Origin: Sphingomonas sp. BAUL-RG-20F-R05-02
Lineage (GTDB): Bacteria > Pseudomonadota > Alphaproteobacteria > Sphingomonadales > Sphingomonadaceae
Length of the DNA: 64,000 nt
Reading direction: 5' to 3'
NCBI RefSeq assembly: GCF_022662305.1
Contig: NZ_JAKNQH010000007.1
Span: 62,001-126,000, forward strand
The translations under genes and the position numbers were made by a program. Below the pieces are notes generated by a model, which saw only the letters and a list, made by a program, of their open reading frames with translations, was not told the origin of the DNA and did not search any database. Shown here piece after piece: positions 62,522 to 64,000 of the stretch. Position 1 is the first letter of the stretch. Each line of letters opens with the position of its first letter.

Positions 62522-64000
62522 TTAGTCGCGTGCCAGCGCCTCGGCGATCAGCCTGCGCGAGTTTGCGATGCCGTACAGCGCGATGAAACTGCCCATGCGC
62601 GGGCCCTGGCTTGAGCCGAGCAACGTCTCGTACAACGCCTTGAACCAGTCGCGCAGCGTCGCGAAACCGCCGACGCCGGCAAACTGCGTCTTGCCGATCT
62701 CGTAGACGATGTTCTGGATCGCCTCGGCATCGCCATCCGCCGGCAGTGCCGCCAATTCGTGATCGAGCCGTTCGAGCGCGGCCCGCTCCACCGCATCGGG
62801 CGCGCGTTTCACCAGCGTCGGCGCGACGAAATCGCGGCCATAGGCGATCGCGTAGCCGATCATCCGGTCGAGTTCTGGATATACCTCGGGCGTCGCATCC
62901 GGCACGTAATTGGCGAGGTACCCCCACACCTGCTCGCTCGTGGCCTCGCCCATCACGCTGACGAGGTTGAGCAGCAGCCCGAACGTCACCGGCAACGCAC
63001 CCTCCGGCAGCTTGCCGTCGTGAATGTGATGCACCGGATTGCCGAGCCGTTCCTTCACGGTCTGCCCGGCATAGTTGCCGCAGAACTGCCAGTATTCGTC
63101 CACCGCGCGCGGGATCACGCCCATGTGCAGCGACTTGGCCTTCTTCGGCTCGCGATACGCGAAGAAGGCGAGGCTTTCGGGCGAGCCATAGGTCAGCCAT
63201 TGTTCGATCGACAGGCCATTGCCCTTCGACTTGGAGATCTTCTCGCCCTTTTCATCGAGGAACATCTCGTAGTTGAACCCCTCGGGCGGGCGGCCGCCAA
63301 GCACGCGGCAGATCTTGGAGGACTGCGTGACCGAATCGATCAGATCCTTGCCCGCCATCTCATAATCGACGCCGAGCGCGACCCAGCGCATCGCCCAATC
63401 GACCTTCCATTGCAGCTTGGCATGGCCGCCGAGGACGGTCTGGGTGATGCGTTCGCCGTCCGCGTCGGTGAAGGCGATCAGACCGCCGTCGGCATCGATC
63501 ACCTCGACCGGCACCTGCAACACGATGCCCGACTTGGGGCTGACCGGCAGCACCGGCGAATAGGTCGCGCGGCGATCCGCGCCCAATGTCGGCAGCATCA
63601 CGTCCAGGATCGCCTGATAGTGGCGCAGCGCGCCCTTCAGCGCGTCGTCGAAGCGGCCGTCGGCATAATAGTCGGTCGAGGAGGCGAACTCGTATTGAAA
63701 GCCGTAATCGTCGAGAAAGGCGCGCAGCCGCGCGTTGTTGTGCGCGGCGAAGCTGTCGTGCGTGCCGAACGGATCGGGGATGCGCGACAACGGCTTGCCG
63801 AGATGTTCGGCGAGCATCGCCTTGTTGGGCACATTGTCCGGCACCTTGCGCAGGCCGTCCATATCGTCGCTGAACGCGATCAGGCGGGTTGGCTGGTCCG
63901 ACAGCGCGTGAAAGGCGTTGCGCACCATCGTCGTGCGCAGCACTTCGTTGAACGTGCCGATGTGCGGCAGCCCCGATGGGCCGTAGCCGGTTTCGAAGAT
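62522..64000 (-). CDS. lysS: Class I lysyl-tRNA synthetase, 5' end outside window
   Basis: The visible 492 codons cover most of a class I LysRS (about 530 residues), the archaeal-type enzyme found in many Alphaproteobacteria instead of class II LysS. The HIGH motif is in [19 protein letters not shown], near the window end, and KMSKS in [20 protein letters not shown]. Class-specific segments include [16 protein letters not shown] and [20 protein letters not shown]. The N-terminal residues before HIGH are cut off by the window edge. Confidence 0.95.
   Translation of the reverse strand: MFETGYGPSGLPHIGTFNEVLRTTMVRNAFHALSDQPTRLIAFSDDMDGLRKVPDNVPNKAMLAEHLGKPLSRIPDPFGTHDSFAAHNNARLRAFLDDYGFQYEFASSTDYYADGRFDDALKGALRHYQAILDVMLPTLGADRRATYSPVLPVSPKSGIVLQVPVEVIDADGGLIAFTDADGERITQTVLGGHAKLQWKVDWAMRWVALGVDYEMAGKDLIDSVTQSSKICRVLGGRPPEGFNYEMFLDEKGEKISKSKGNGLSIEQWLTYGSPESLAFFAYREPKKAKSLHMGVIPRAVDEYWQFCGNYAGQTVKERLGNPVHHIHDGKLPEGALPVTFGLLLNLVSVMGEATSEQVWGYLANYVPDATPEVYPELDRMIGYAIAYGRDFVAPTLVKRAPDAVERAALERLDHELAALPADGDAEAIQNIVYEIGKTQFAGVGGFATLRDWFKALYETLLGSSQGPRMGSFIALYGIANSRRLIAEALARD

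Overview
The window is an ordinary, very gene-dense, GC-rich core segment of an alphaproteobacterial chromosome. It is most probably from Sphingomonas or a close relative. The evidence is MipZ and ParAB in place of Min, a class I lysyl-tRNA synthetase, a PgmG-type phosphogluco/phosphomannomutase, DUF1491 and DUF6489 proteins, a crtY-crtI-crtB carotenoid cluster, GANTC sites, and the gene order ppsR - origin - hemE. About 70 protein genes fill almost the whole length. I saw no rRNA, tRNA, CRISPR array, prophage or insertion sequence.

Layout. 1-5 kb: a sugar-related locus (partial AraD1/GguC-type hydrolase, GntR/FCD regulator, exported aldose 1-epimerase) and an exported S9 peptidase. 5-13.5 kb: rpsD, topA, a Sel1-repeat protein with a large dyad upstream, panC, and a mipZ - membrane J-protein - pgmG operon followed by an exonuclease. 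13.5-16.6 kb: a three-gene phosphorelay (CHASE3 kinase, single-domain receiver, receiver-HWE-type kinase) behind a perfect FNR/FixK-type box. 16.6-22.5 kb: two transporters in divergent orientation around paired palindromes, nhaA (its 3' end overlaps the MFS gene antisense), a small membrane protein plus SPFH protein, and a phospholipase D. 22.6-31 kb: rpoZ, ugd, a class A penicillin-binding protein, a YgjP/YcgN/SCO operon, an exported ankyrin protein, mmcB with a LexA box, a SleB-type hydrolase and DUF1491.

30.5-36.05 kb is a co-oriented minus-strand block: ppsR-maf-aroE-coaE-dnaQ, then hpf-ptsN-thioesterase-DUF1491. At 36,050-36,377 lies the only gene-free stretch above 300 bp. It carries DnaA boxes, GANTC sites and an AT-rich end, and gene orientation flips there; I call it the chromosomal origin. 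To its right come hemE-hemJ, rho, ogt (minus), DUF6489-mnmE, mnmG-rsmG-parA-parB. Four 14-bp palindromes of the form GTTYCACGTGRAAC (2,916; 41,408; 43,843; 48,955) are parS sites for this ParB. The minus-strand leuS-lptE-holA operon converges on parB.

49.7-64 kb: DUF3576 lipoprotein, an outer-membrane-like protein, a TenI/ThiE-like protein, YggS, a HAD hydrolase, gyrB, an exported methyltransferase-like protein, a sterol-desaturase-family hydroxylase divergent from crtY-crtI-LOG-crtB, a membrane-anchored helix-hairpin-helix protein and the 3' part of class I lysS.

I found no convincing wholly new multi-gene system. The most valuable observations are regulatory and architectural: the origin/parS set, the FNR and LexA boxes, the dyads at Sel1 and at the divergent transporters, the degenerate G4 motif of MnmE, and a LOG-family gene embedded in the carotenoid operon.
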